Origin: Priestia taiwanensis
GTDB lineage: Bacteria; Bacillota; Bacilli; Bacillales; Bacillaceae_G
Reading direction: 5' to 3'
Assembly (NCBI RefSeq): GCF_014638355.1
Contig: NZ_BMFK01000001.1
Location: 1,193,160 to 1,257,159, forward strand
Length of the DNA stretch: 64,000 nt
The notes beneath the pieces were generated by a model. The model made no database searches. It saw only the letters and a program-made list of their open reading frames with translations, and was not told the origin of the DNA. Numbering within the stretch: position 1 is the first letter of the stretch; every line of letters begins with the position of its first letter. This document shows positions 27,989 through 35,464 of the stretch, piece by piece. Both the position numbers and the translations under genes were made by a program.

Positions 27989-28004
27989 TGTGATTTAAAT
28001 CACA
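27989..28004 (-). promoter_or_regulatory. FNR-like box in the hmp promoter
   Basis: TGTGATTTAAATCACA is a perfect 16-bp palindrome matching the FNR/Crp consensus TGTGA-N6-TCACA. On the hmp strand a TACAAT -10 hexamer lies at 27962-27967. If transcription starts near 27955, the box is centred about 41.5 bp upstream, the class II activator position. Which regulator binds is not shown. Confidence 0.6.
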
Positions 28005-28020
28005 CTGTTTAAATTCGCTA

Positions 28021-28776
28021 CTATTGGCCCATATATTCTTCTAATGTTACTTGCTGCTTGAATATGTCCTCCGCAATACTTCCTACATAACGCAGATGCC
28101 ATGGCTCATATGCATATCCAGTAATATGCTCTTTTCCTTTTGGATAACGGATAATGAATCCTGCACGATGAGCATTATCCCTCAACCATTTCCCTTCTTT
28201 CGTATCAGCAAAATATTGCTCCAATGCGTTATTGACACTATTGGCTGACACATCCATTACTAACCCTGTTTGATGTTCACTATGTCCTGGTTTTGCTGAA
28301 AAGCGATCTGCATGCTCTATTCCATTTTTATTAATACTATTTTTATAGACAGCTTGTTGATATTGATGTGAACGGAATCCCGATACAGCATTCAATTTTA
28401 TTCCTTCTTCTTTTGCTAATGCAAATAACTTTTCTAACGCTCTAGCAGCTTCCTCTCGTAAATGGCTTTTTTCTACAACACCATTAAATGAAAATGATAC
28501 ATTTGGTACGACTAAATCTGTTGGTCTGTAACCGTCTGGGAGTTTATGTGTTTTGTTTACAACAACTTGTATATTGTTTGGATTAGTCCCTCTATTTTTT
28601 GTAGAAGGCTCATTACTTATTGCGACTTCTCTGTCAGCAACATATTCCTGTCCATGGACTACATTCCCTACTTTTTGTACACGAGCATTCATCATATATA
28701 ACCCAATACTGCCTACACATGCAATGACAGCCGCACTTCCTATTACTTTTATTTTATGTTTTTTATTTTTAAGCAT
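28021..28776 (-). CDS. vanY: VanY-type D-Ala-D-Ala carboxypeptidase
   Basis: A 251-residue M15B zinc peptidase that trims the terminal D-alanine of peptidoglycan precursors outside the membrane. An N-terminal anchor (about residues 9-26) precedes the catalytic domain. Zinc and active-site motifs are HSEHQTGLVMDVS and EPWHLRYVG, plus SGFRSHQYQQAVY. The ATG at 28776 has GAGGAG 10 nt upstream; the TTG further up overlaps that site. No vanA or vanH ligase genes are nearby, so it is a wall-maintenance enzyme rather than part of a resistance cluster. Confidence 0.92.
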   Translation of the reverse strand: MLKNKKHKIKVIGSAAVIACVGSIGLYMMNARVQKVGNVVHGQEYVADREVAISNEPSTKNRGTNPNNIQVVVNKTHKLPDGYRPTDLVVPNVSFSFNGVVEKSHLREEAARALEKLFALAKEEGIKLNAVSGFRSHQYQQAVYKNSINKNGIEHADRFSAKPGHSEHQTGLVMDVSANSVNNALEQYFADTKEGKWLRDNAHRAGFIIRYPKGKEHITGYAYEPWHLRYVGSIAEDIFKQQVTLEEYMGQ

Positions 28777-29115
28777 ATTACTATTTCTCCTCAAATCACA
28801 TATTTTTTCTTTATAGTAATAGACTCATATAAAGTTCATATAAAGCTAGGCTGAAATAAAAGTGATTTTTATTGGTCTATTTAGTTATTTACATGATTCT
28901 TCATCCTCTTATATTCCGTACCATACTAGTAACACATCCTTTTCAAATTTTCTGTGCTATATATGATAAAGAAAGAAGCAACTTCTAAGATTTAATCACT
29001 TTTTTGAAATACATAGATAATCTATCAAACTAGAAAAAAACTAGATTTTAGTACAAATTTACTAAATATGTTATATTTTAAATAAATTACGATTCATAAA
29101 AGGAGACTATTAGTC
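28777..29115. other. Divergent promoter region of vanY
   Basis: About 340 bp, AT-rich, no coding frame seen. It carries the tandem TCATATAAAG repeats near vanY and the ribosome site of the 58-aa gene at its right end. Confidence 0.5.
28825..28845 (-). promoter_or_regulatory. Tandem 11-bp repeat upstream of vanY, candidate response-regulator site
   Basis: TCATATAAAG occurs twice with an 11-bp period, 49-70 bp before the vanY start. A TATAAA -10-like hexamer (28810-28815) lies about one helical turn downstream on the vanY strand. The same motif occurs upstream of the peptidase/two-component operon at 18332-18353. Confidence 0.45.
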
Positions 29116-29292
29116 ATGCATAAAACAGGATTCGAAGTAATAGAAGCAGCATATGAAGAAGATATGAAATATGAAAATTCATTAGGAATTTTCGAAACGT
29201 TAGAGGAAGCAACTAAGTGGATACAAGAAAATGTGGAAAATCCAGTAGAAGAGAATTATGAAGTGTTCACACGAGAAGTTATCTTAAAATAG
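29116..29292 (+). CDS. 58-aa acidic hypothetical protein
   Basis: An AAAGGAG site 11 nt before the ATG supports this small gene, and a strong terminator follows. The product is acidic with a helix-strand look (FEVIEAAYEEDMKY, then IFETLEEATKWIQENV). There is no signal peptide or membrane helix. It resembles a compact cytoplasmic domain; function unknown. Confidence 0.6.
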   Translation: MHKTGFEVIEAAYEEDMKYENSLGIFETLEEATKWIQENVENPVEENYEVFTREVILK

Positions 29293-29313
29293 TATTTCAT
29301 CTATATAGAAAAA

Positions 29314-29353
29314 GAAAACACATCTTTATCTTAGTTAATAAAGATGTGTTTTC
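29314..29353. terminator. Bidirectional terminator
   Basis: A 16-bp perfect stem (GAAAACACATCTTTAT and complement) with an 8-nt loop between convergent genes; T-rich in both directions. Confidence 0.85.
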
Positions 29354-29354
29354 T

Positions 29355-30269
29355 TTAGAAGGAATATTCGTTTTTTATATACGCCAGAAACTGCTGTAAC
29401 GGTATTAATCCCCTCTTTGGCATGTAACTATGAATAACTGAAACAAGCTCTAATTGTGGAATAACAATAATGAATTGTCCGCCAAATCCCATCGCAAAAT
29501 ATGTATGATACGGGAAATCGTCTTTATGTGAATTAAGTATCCACCACTGATATCCGTATGAGCCAACATGTTCATACGTTCGAAATAAAGACTCTGTCGA
29601 TTCTTCTATCCACTGTTTTGAAATTAATTGCTGCCCGTCCCATTCTCCCTTTTGCAAACAAAGTATACCGATTTTGAGAAGATCTTCGACCAGCATCGCC
29701 ATACCAAAGCCCCCATTATATACACCTTGTGCATCTTGTTGCCATGTAACATCCTCTATTCGCATTGGTTCAAATAAATATTTCATCGCAAACACTTCTG
29801 TCGTCATTGATGTTGCTTCTTGCAAAATATAACTAAGTAGATGAGACGAACCAGAATTATAATTCATAGCTATCCCTGGATCTTCATTCATCGGTGTATC
29901 CACAATATGCTCCACCCAATTGTTCGCGTTCGCGAACTCTTTCGGAAAAATCGCTTCCTTCTTAAACTCATACCACTTCTCCCCTGTTGTCATCGTCAAC
30001 AAATGATACAGTGTCAGTTTCTCTTTCTCCTTTGGGATATGCGGAATCCATGTTTTGATTGGTGTATGTACATTCTCTATGTAACCTTTGTCAATGGCAA
30101 TTCCAATTAAAAGAGCCATGATACTTTTTGTAATAGAATTAATTTTGTATGGGGTACTCGTACATTCTTCTGCTTTATAATAAGTAACTTTTTTCTCGCC
30201 ATGCTGATGAACGAGAAAAGCATGTACATTTTTCGTTTTAAAAAATTCTTCTACTTCACGAAAATTCAA
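29355..30269 (-). CDS. Serine hydrolase (class C beta-lactamase fold)
   Basis: A 304-residue enzyme of the beta-lactamase/penicillin-binding-protein superfamily. The nucleophile motif SxxK is in SITKSIMALLIG, the Tyr motif is YNSG, and a C-terminal GFGGQFI may stand for the third box. Related proteins are esterases or D-amino peptidases; true beta-lactamase activity is doubtful because no signal peptide is seen. The start is TTG at 30269 because GGAGGA lies 7 nt upstream. The longer TTG at 30284 would contain that ribosome site. Confidence 0.85.
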   Translation of the reverse strand: MNFREVEEFFKTKNVHAFLVHQHGEKKVTYYKAEECTSTPYKINSITKSIMALLIGIAIDKGYIENVHTPIKTWIPHIPKEKEKLTLYHLLTMTTGEKWYEFKKEAIFPKEFANANNWVEHIVDTPMNEDPGIAMNYNSGSSHLLSYILQEATSMTTEVFAMKYLFEPMRIEDVTWQQDAQGVYNGGFGMAMLVEDLLKIGILCLQKGEWDGQQLISKQWIEESTESLFRTYEHVGSYGYQWWILNSHKDDFPYHTYFAMGFGGQFIIVIPQLELVSVIHSYMPKRGLIPLQQFLAYIKNEYSF

Positions 30270-30575
30270 CGTATCTTCCTCCAACTCTCAACTGTCCTTC
30301 ACGATTTTTCATTATAACACGGAATTATTTTGAAAAAGAAATGAACACTTTAAGAGAATAGTTTTCTCGAACTTTTAAAATAAAGAAAAAAATCGAAAAA
30401 GTTATATGGTCCGTTTATTTTGGACATCTATCCCAAAGTGAATCGAGATTTTTTGTGCGTATATTCAAACATATAGTAAGCTATTCCCAGCCTAGTTTTC
30501 TTAAAAAATGGAATAAAGAGAAAAATATGATATATTCATAATATACAATCATTTTTTGTTAGGGAGATAGAGAAT
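30270..30575. other. Divergent promoter region
   Basis: AT-rich spacer between the serine hydrolase and the prolyl hydroxylase genes. No gene, strong repeat or convincing operator was recognised. Confidence 0.4.
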
Positions 30576-31211
30576 ATGCCAACACAAAACAAGGAACAAA
30601 CGATTTTCAATCATACAGGAAACAAAATTGCAACAGAAGATAGAGAAATTAACGTTATTTCAAAATTTGAAGCACCTCTAATCGTTGTGTTAGATAATGT
30701 AGTAAGTGACGAAGAATGTGAAGCATTAATTGATATGTCTAGAAATAAAGTGAAACGTTCTAAAATTGGTGTATCACGCGAAGAGAATGACATGCGTACG
30801 AGTAGCGGTGCATTTTTAGAAGAAAATGAAATCGCTACCATAATTGAGAGACGAATTTCTTCTATTATGAATGTCCCTGTTGAACACGGAGAAGGATTAC
30901 ATATTTTAAACTATCAACCTGGCCAAGAATATAAAGCACATTATGATTATTTTGCAGAAAATAGTAAAGCTGCACAGAACAACCGTATTAGTACGCTTGT
31001 GATGTACTTAAATGATGTCGAAGAAGGCGGAGAAACATTCTTCCCCAAACTGAATCTGTCTGTCTCACCGAAAAAAGGAATGGCAGTATACTTTGAATAT
31101 TTTTACCAAGATACCGCATTAAACGAACTAACTCTACACGGTGGTGCCCCCGTTACAAAAGGGGAAAAGTGGGTTGCAACGCAATGGGTTAGAAGAAAGC
31201 CATTATATTAA
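30576..31211 (+). CDS. Prolyl 4-hydroxylase (2OG-Fe(II) dioxygenase)
   Basis: A 211-residue cytoplasmic dioxygenase that closely fits the Bacillus anthracis prolyl 4-hydroxylase. Iron ligands are the H-x-D in AHYDYF and the distal His in LTLHGG, with the 2-oxoglutarate-binding Lys in GEKWVATQW. Known substrates in this family include proline in collagen-like peptides, and collagen-like exosporium proteins are common in the B. cereus group. No collagen-like gene lies in this window. GGGAG precedes the ATG. Confidence 0.92.
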   Translation: MPTQNKEQTIFNHTGNKIATEDREINVISKFEAPLIVVLDNVVSDEECEALIDMSRNKVKRSKIGVSREENDMRTSSGAFLEENEIATIIERRISSIMNVPVEHGEGLHILNYQPGQEYKAHYDYFAENSKAAQNNRISTLVMYLNDVEEGGETFFPKLNLSVSPKKGMAVYFEYFYQDTALNELTLHGGAPVTKGEKWVATQWVRRKPLY

Positions 31212-31261
31212 TTCTATATTTAAAGATAGGTACATTATCTTTTATGTGATAATAAAAAAAC

Positions 31262-31298
31262 AGCCTCACAGTTAGTAAACTTAACTAACTGTGAAGCT
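31262..31298. terminator. Terminator between convergent genes
   Basis: A 15-bp stem with one mismatch (AGCCTCACAGTTAGT / ACTAACTGTGAAGCT). On the reverse strand it is followed by seven T, on the forward strand by ATTCTTCT. Confidence 0.85.
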
Positions 31299-31319
31299 AT
31301 TCTTCTAATGAACTCCTAC

Positions 31320-31718
31320 CTAACACTGATACACTTGACCACGAATTTCACCACTAGGATTTTGCACAGTATGAACATTCACATAAATATTCCTAGCACA
31401 AATTTCCCTCACAAGATCAGCAATCGAAAGTCCTTCTAGTGGCCCGACTAGATCGCTTTGAATAAGTGTTCCTGTAAAAACTGCACATTCGATTGAAACT
31501 GGATTTGTTATAGGCCCAAATAAAAATGCCACAACAGGACCATTCACTCCTGGTTGACCTAAATGAAGATGAGCAACGACTACATTTTCTATATCAAATA
31601 ATTTCACTTTGAATGCTAGACTCTGCCAATCTTGACTTACATGAAAGAAAGCTTGTCCGTGAGCAGCTGTGACTACAGGTGGAACTTCATTTTGACCACA
31701 TAATTTTGCAACAAACAC
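31320..31718 (-). CDS. CHRD-domain protein
   Basis: A 132-residue protein that is essentially one CHRD domain: CGQNEVPPVVTAAHGQAFF, AHLHLGQPGVNGPVVAFLF and NPSGEIRGQV are the typical motifs. CHRD domains are usually extracellular, but no signal peptide is seen here. Several Bacillus CHRD proteins are spore-associated, which is a possibility only. The start is GTG at 31718 with AGAGGAG 6 nt upstream; the GTG further up (31748) has no ribosome site. Confidence 0.85.
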   Translation of the reverse strand: MFVAKLCGQNEVPPVVTAAHGQAFFHVSQDWQSLAFKVKLFDIENVVVAHLHLGQPGVNGPVVAFLFGPITNPVSIECAVFTGTLIQSDLVGPLEGLSIADLVREICARNIYVNVHTVQNPSGEIRGQVYQC

Positions 31719-31872
31719 ACATATCACTCCTCTCTTCGTTGTTTCCACCCAAGAGATTCGTTTACTGTTAATATGCTTGTAATAATTATTAAATGAAAAA
31801 GGTGGTCACATAATAAATAAGACAACTTTTATACAATAATATATGCTTGTCCTTTTCAAAAGGTGTATAAGA

Positions 31873-31920
31873 AAAGGTGTTATCCTTAAGCTAATACATT
31901 AACTTTCAGATAACACCTTT
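31873..31920 (-). terminator. Terminator of the NAD(P)-binding protein gene
   Basis: A perfect 12-bp stem (AAAGGTGTTATC and complement) with a 24-nt loop, followed on the reverse strand by TTCTTATA. Confidence 0.65.
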
Positions 31921-31955
31921 CTATTTTGTTATAAAAGGACGAATATACTCTCCTT

Positions 31956-32618
31956 TCATTCTTGTATCATTGTGATTTGTTCCGAATTATAAATATGAAG
32001 CCCTGATTCATTACGTAACGCTACTGTATACATCCCCTTCGCAACTTCTTTCGCTTGAATCGGTCTATATTTTTCTAAAGAACCTTTAAATAGGAATGGC
32101 ATGGAAGCTGATGCTTTCTCAGCCACTTTTTCTCCAAAGCGAAACTCTTCTCGATCACCTACTAATAATGTCGGGCGGAAAATGTGGATTCCTTTGATAG
32201 ATAGCTTTTGTAGAGCTTCTTCCATTTCCCCCTTTACTCGGGAATAGAAAAAGATTGATTTCGCATTTGCTCCCATAGAGGAGATAACTAAGAAATTTTG
32301 TACCCCTTGTTGCTCAGCTAGATGCGCAACTTGTACTGTATACTCATAATCTACTTTTTTAAAGTTCTCCTTCGTTTTCGCCTTCTTAATCGTTGTTCCT
32401 AGACAACTAAATACATCATCTACAGCAAAAAGTTCTTTATGCGCTTCTAAATTAGAGAAATCCACTTGTTGTTGCTGTAACTTTTCGTGTTCAAGTTGCA
32501 AAGGCTTCCTTACTAAAATAGTAACTGAACCATATTGTTTGGAGTTAAGTAATAACTGTGTTAGTTCTTGTCCAACTAATCCACTTGCCCCCAGTACTAA
32601 CGCTGTTCGTTTATTCAT
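31956..32618 (-). CDS. NAD(P)-binding oxidoreductase-like protein (atypical SDR)
   Basis: A 220-residue Rossmann protein. The dinucleotide motif GASGLVGQELTQLLL is at residues 9-23. The middle part carries VDDVFSCLGTTIKKAKTKENFKKVDYEYTVQVAHLAEQQG and FLVISSMGANAKSIFFYSRVKGEME, the pattern of HTATIP2/YwnB-like atypical short-chain dehydrogenases, including a Tyr-x-x-x-Lys (YSRVK). The reaction is unknown. It stands alone. Confidence 0.85.
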   Translation of the reverse strand: MNKRTALVLGASGLVGQELTQLLLNSKQYGSVTILVRKPLQLEHEKLQQQQVDFSNLEAHKELFAVDDVFSCLGTTIKKAKTKENFKKVDYEYTVQVAHLAEQQGVQNFLVISSMGANAKSIFFYSRVKGEMEEALQKLSIKGIHIFRPTLLVGDREEFRFGEKVAEKASASMPFLFKGSLEKYRPIQAKEVAKGMYTVALRNESGLHIYNSEQITMIQE

Positions 32619-32831
32619 ATATGTAAGTACCTCTTTTCTTTTACTCTCATTCTTTACTTACTTGTTGTTTCAAATACAAATACTGTTCTTATTATAAGTT
32701 ACACAAAGGTTATTTTTCTAGATAATCTACTTAAAGTAAATTATCACCTATACCATTATAATTGTTTAAAAACACTCTTCGTTCATTAAGAATGGGGATA
32801 TTTTCATTAACGATTTATAAGGAGGGATGAA

Positions 32832-33194
32832 GTGGAGTTATTATTTATCCGTCATGGAGAAGGATAACATACTCTCTGTCTACTAAATAAAAATACATTA
32901 CCATGCGATAAAACACTTGATTTAGAGGTCATTAAGCATGATTTCCCATCTGTTAAATTTCATACAGGTCTTCCTCTCAACTTATGGTCTCAAGGTATCA
33001 ACCTGCTACTTGAAAACGAATTTAGAGAACTAGCTCAAACGTTCCTTACTTATTGCAAGCAATTTCAATGTGAAAAAATCCATATAATTTCACACGATGG
33101 GACTATCACTGCATACCGCCAAATAATTTCAGATCAAATTTTATGTAGAAAAGATTTCCTCCCGGAAGCAGGGATATTTCGTATTACTTGTTGA
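32832..33194 (+). pseudogene. Second broken histidine phosphatase
   Basis: The GTG start at 32832 has GGAGGG upstream. The frame reads MELLFIRHGEG, then TAA (32865-32867), then continues to 33194. The downstream part keeps family features, including KIHIISHDGTITAYRQ with the second catalytic histidine. Relatives I remember are about 190 residues, with some 60 residues between the RHG region and TLPCDKTL. Here these are nearly adjacent (HTLCLLNKNTLPCDKT), so an in-frame deletion appears to have accompanied the nonsense change. RHG itself is retained. Confidence 0.8.
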
Positions 33195-33215
33195 ACTAGT
33201 AAGTAATAATTACAA

Positions 33216-33240
33216 GGGGGATCTTCATCCCCCTCTTTTC
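33216..33240 (+). terminator. Terminator after the second broken phosphatase
   Basis: GGGGGAT-CTTC-ATCCCCC, a 7-bp stem with a tetraloop, is followed by TCTTTTC. Confidence 0.85.
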
Positions 33241-33310
33241 ATCTTTACAATGATACATTTTGCAAGTAACAATTTATAAAGACGTCATGGTTAGAGAACT
33301 GCTTCTAAAC

Positions 33311-34054
33311 CTATACCTCTTTCTCCTGGTACCACCAGCCTCTATTATCCATCCATTTCTTAAAATCTTCTAAAGCTTCGTCTCTTAATCCCCCGGTTTC
33401 TGCGGTCGCCATACCATCGCGGAATCTAATATTGGCCCACCAGCCATGAGATAAGAAATACTCAGATACATCTTTAATTGCTTGCGGATTTAATCCCCCA
33501 GTTTCAATCACTTTTGTTTTACTCTTCACTTGCACTTCTTTACTAGTAACCACTCGCACAATCGCATTCACTACCTCTTGCATCTTATTCATTAAAATAC
33601 TCATATCACTCGCATTATCAATAAAACCAAGTTCGATGAGAATTGCTGGGGCATTTGTTCTAGCTAGTACATACAAACCTTTGTTAACTTTCCCTCCACG
33701 ATTACGTAACCCTGTAACATCAGAAATTGCTTTTGCTATATTATTTGCTAGTTCCTTTTGATCATAGTAGAAAACTTCTACACCCGTTCCACCACCAGCA
33801 TTTAAATGTAGCGAAATATCCAACCGTCCATTCTTAGGATGGGCATTACAACTACGAACTAAATTGGCTAAGTTTTGACTTTGTGTTTTCCCAATATTAT
33901 CTGTAGTGTCTATCACAGATTGCCCAACACTTTTGAATGCCTTGATTAATAAGTCGTTAAACTGACGAGCAACCACGCTTTCCTCATACCCGCTTCCTCG
34001 CGCGCCACCACCAACTGTATGTCCTGCGTGACTAGTAACTAGTGCATACGTCAT
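33311..34054 (-). CDS. N-acetylmuramoyl-L-alanine amidase (endolysin)
   Basis: A 247-residue phage lysin that cuts the glycan-peptide amide bond. The Amidase_3 catalytic domain (about 1-160) shows zinc ligands His9 in TSHAGH, Glu in GSGYEESV and His in ISLHLNAGG, and the catalytic Glu in LIELGFID. The C-terminal 80 residues (FLSHGWWANIRF, MDNRGWWYQEKEV) form a probable wall-binding domain like that of B. anthracis prophage lysins. Its start overlaps the holin stop by 1 nt. It is the last gene of the rightward-to-left tail/lysis transcript. Confidence 0.93.
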   Translation of the reverse strand: MTYALVTSHAGHTVGGGARGSGYEESVVARQFNDLLIKAFKSVGQSVIDTTDNIGKTQSQNLANLVRSCNAHPKNGRLDISLHLNAGGGTGVEVFYYDQKELANNIAKAISDVTGLRNRGGKVNKGLYVLARTNAPAILIELGFIDNASDMSILMNKMQEVVNAIVRVVTSKEVQVKSKTKVIETGGLNPQAIKDVSEYFLSHGWWANIRFRDGMATAETGGLRDEALEDFKKWMDNRGWWYQEKEV

Positions 34055-34263
34055 TACTTGCCACCGCCCTCTTCATTATCCATAAACCATTTGCCTGCTG
34101 AAGGATTTGAAATGACTCCTGCTGCGACTAAAATAACTAAGAATAGATCGACATATTGCTCATATCTTCCTATATCGAAATGAGGAACAGTATCCATTAA
34201 GATCATGCCAAGTAAAGAGAATAATGCAACCCACAAACCTCTATTTTTTAGTTTTTCTTCCAT
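34054..34263 (-). CDS. Phage holin
   Basis: A 69-residue membrane protein with two hydrophobic segments (about 10-28 and 38-53) and the ISNPSAGKWF motif typical of phi-LC3/SPP1-type holins. It opens the membrane so the amidase can reach the wall. It sits between an XhlA-like gene and the amidase. Confidence 0.88.
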   Translation of the reverse strand: MEEKLKNRGLWVALFSLLGMILMDTVPHFDIGRYEQYVDLFLVILVAAGVISNPSAGKWFMDNEEGGGK

Positions 34264-34276
34264 ATTATCCTTCCCC

Positions 34277-34540
34277 TTATTTCATATAATTTAAGTAACC
34301 TAAAATAATAGTCACTCCTAGTGCACACCAACTTACAAAACGGGCTTCTTTTGCGCTTTTTTGAGCCTTGTTATCCCTAATAATTTCTTCTACTCGTTTA
34401 GCTAGCGTTTCTACTTCTTTCTTTGTAGCAAAGTTCGCCGCGTATACGTCTAGTTTTGTTTCAATTCTATCATTCTGTTTTTGAATAGCTTTCATATCAC
34501 TTTCTAAAGAAGCTAAACGTTCGTAATACTGTAGTTCCAC
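34277..34540 (-). CDS. XhlA-like haemolysin/holin partner
   Basis: An 87-residue protein: an N-terminal amphipathic coiled coil (about 5-55) and a single C-terminal membrane helix (WCALGVTIILGYL). This matches XhlA of the PBSX lysis cassette, which works with a holin. The start is GTG with GGTGAGG upstream. Confidence 0.82.
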   Translation of the reverse strand: MELQYYERLASLESDMKAIQKQNDRIETKLDVYAANFATKKEVETLAKRVEEIIRDNKAQKSAKEARFVSWCALGVTIILGYLNYMK

Positions 34541-34577
34541 TGTTCCTCACCCTTTTCACATGTAAAAAAAGAGACGC

Positions 34578-35063
34578 TTATTGCGCCTCTTTTGGTTGTT
34601 CTACTTCATTTCCCCCACTTTCTCCAGTCTCAACTTCTTCTGTGATAGACTCACCTGCATCCAAGTCTTTCTTAACAGTAATATCTTTTTCCCCTGGCTT
34701 AACAACTGATACTGTGATAGGACTTCCTCGGAATAATTCAACATTAACTGTAAAAGTACCAGCCGTGATCATTCCTGCATTTACAAGGTTATCAACGATA
34801 TCATCAATCTCCATAAACTTATTATCGTTACCTGGCATTGCATCTTCGTTTGGTTGAGCTGGCTTTTGTGCTAGTTGTGTCATTAATTTCTCTAAGATTG
34901 GCATAGCTTTCGTTAAAATTTGTCCTCCATCTTGTCCAGCAGCAACTTGAGTTAAACTTTTTAACAGCTGTTCTACAAGTGCTGTCACCTGAGTTAAAGC
35001 TTGATTTTGTAATTGATTTCCGTCTTGTGTAACGTTAATATTGTTTTCTGTTTGATTTGTCAT
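34578..35063 (-). CDS. Phage hypothetical protein, 161 aa
   Basis: Hydrophilic protein with a Gln/Asn-rich helical N-terminal half, then a small beta-type domain (TFTVNVELFRGSPITVSVVKPGEK) and an acidic Glu/Gly-rich tail. No known family recognised. Its place between the tail fibre region and the lysis genes suggests a tail-tip accessory or lysis regulator. No signal or membrane segment. Confidence 0.7.
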   Translation of the reverse strand: MTNQTENNINVTQDGNQLQNQALTQVTALVEQLLKSLTQVAAGQDGGQILTKAMPILEKLMTQLAQKPAQPNEDAMPGNDNKFMEIDDIVDNLVNAGMITAGTFTVNVELFRGSPITVSVVKPGEKDITVKKDLDAGESITEEVETGESGGNEVEQPKEAQ

Positions 35064-35139
35064 TTTAATTTCCCCTTTTTGTATGTTTGATTTTAATAAA
35101 ATAAAAAAGCCTGCTATTGCACGCTTGATAAATTAATTG

Positions 35140-35457
35140 TTATTTCAAAAGTTCTTCTAACGCTTTTAATTCTTCTAGTTTTTTTTCATACTCTTCCTGT
35201 AACTGTTTGGGACTTTTTTCAAAATTAAGTTCGATTTTTTTCTGTTGCTCACGCTGCTGATCTATTACTTCTAGTTCATATTTTCCGTTCAGCTGTATGA
35301 TGCGATAATTTTCTAAATCATGTCCGATGTATGAATCCACAACAAAAAAAATATCGTATTGTTTATCGGGAATAATATTTTTCCCCATTAGACTTTTTAC
35401 CATTCCCAAATTGCTATCGATGTCAATATACACTTGTACTTGTTCTGTATTTAACAT
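35140..35457 (-). CDS. Phage hypothetical protein, 105 aa, possible tail-fibre accessory
   Basis: A compact beta-rich N-terminal part (VQVYIDIDSNLGMV, YELEVIDQQ) is followed by a charged coiled-coil C-terminus (about 75-105). It begins 8 bp after the 1600-aa tail protein, the usual place for small tail-fibre assembly proteins. Function inferred from position only. Confidence 0.7.
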   Translation of the reverse strand: MLNTEQVQVYIDIDSNLGMVKSLMGKNIIPDKQYDIFFVVDSYIGHDLENYRIIQLNGKYELEVIDQQREQQKKIELNFEKSPKQLQEEYEKKLEELKALEELLK

Positions 35458-35464
35458 TTTAAAA

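Noticed and set aside
33241-33310. Possible left attachment site matching 51373-51517
   Set aside because: I compared both flanks by eye and found no convincing direct repeat. Without an integrase gene, no att site is claimed.
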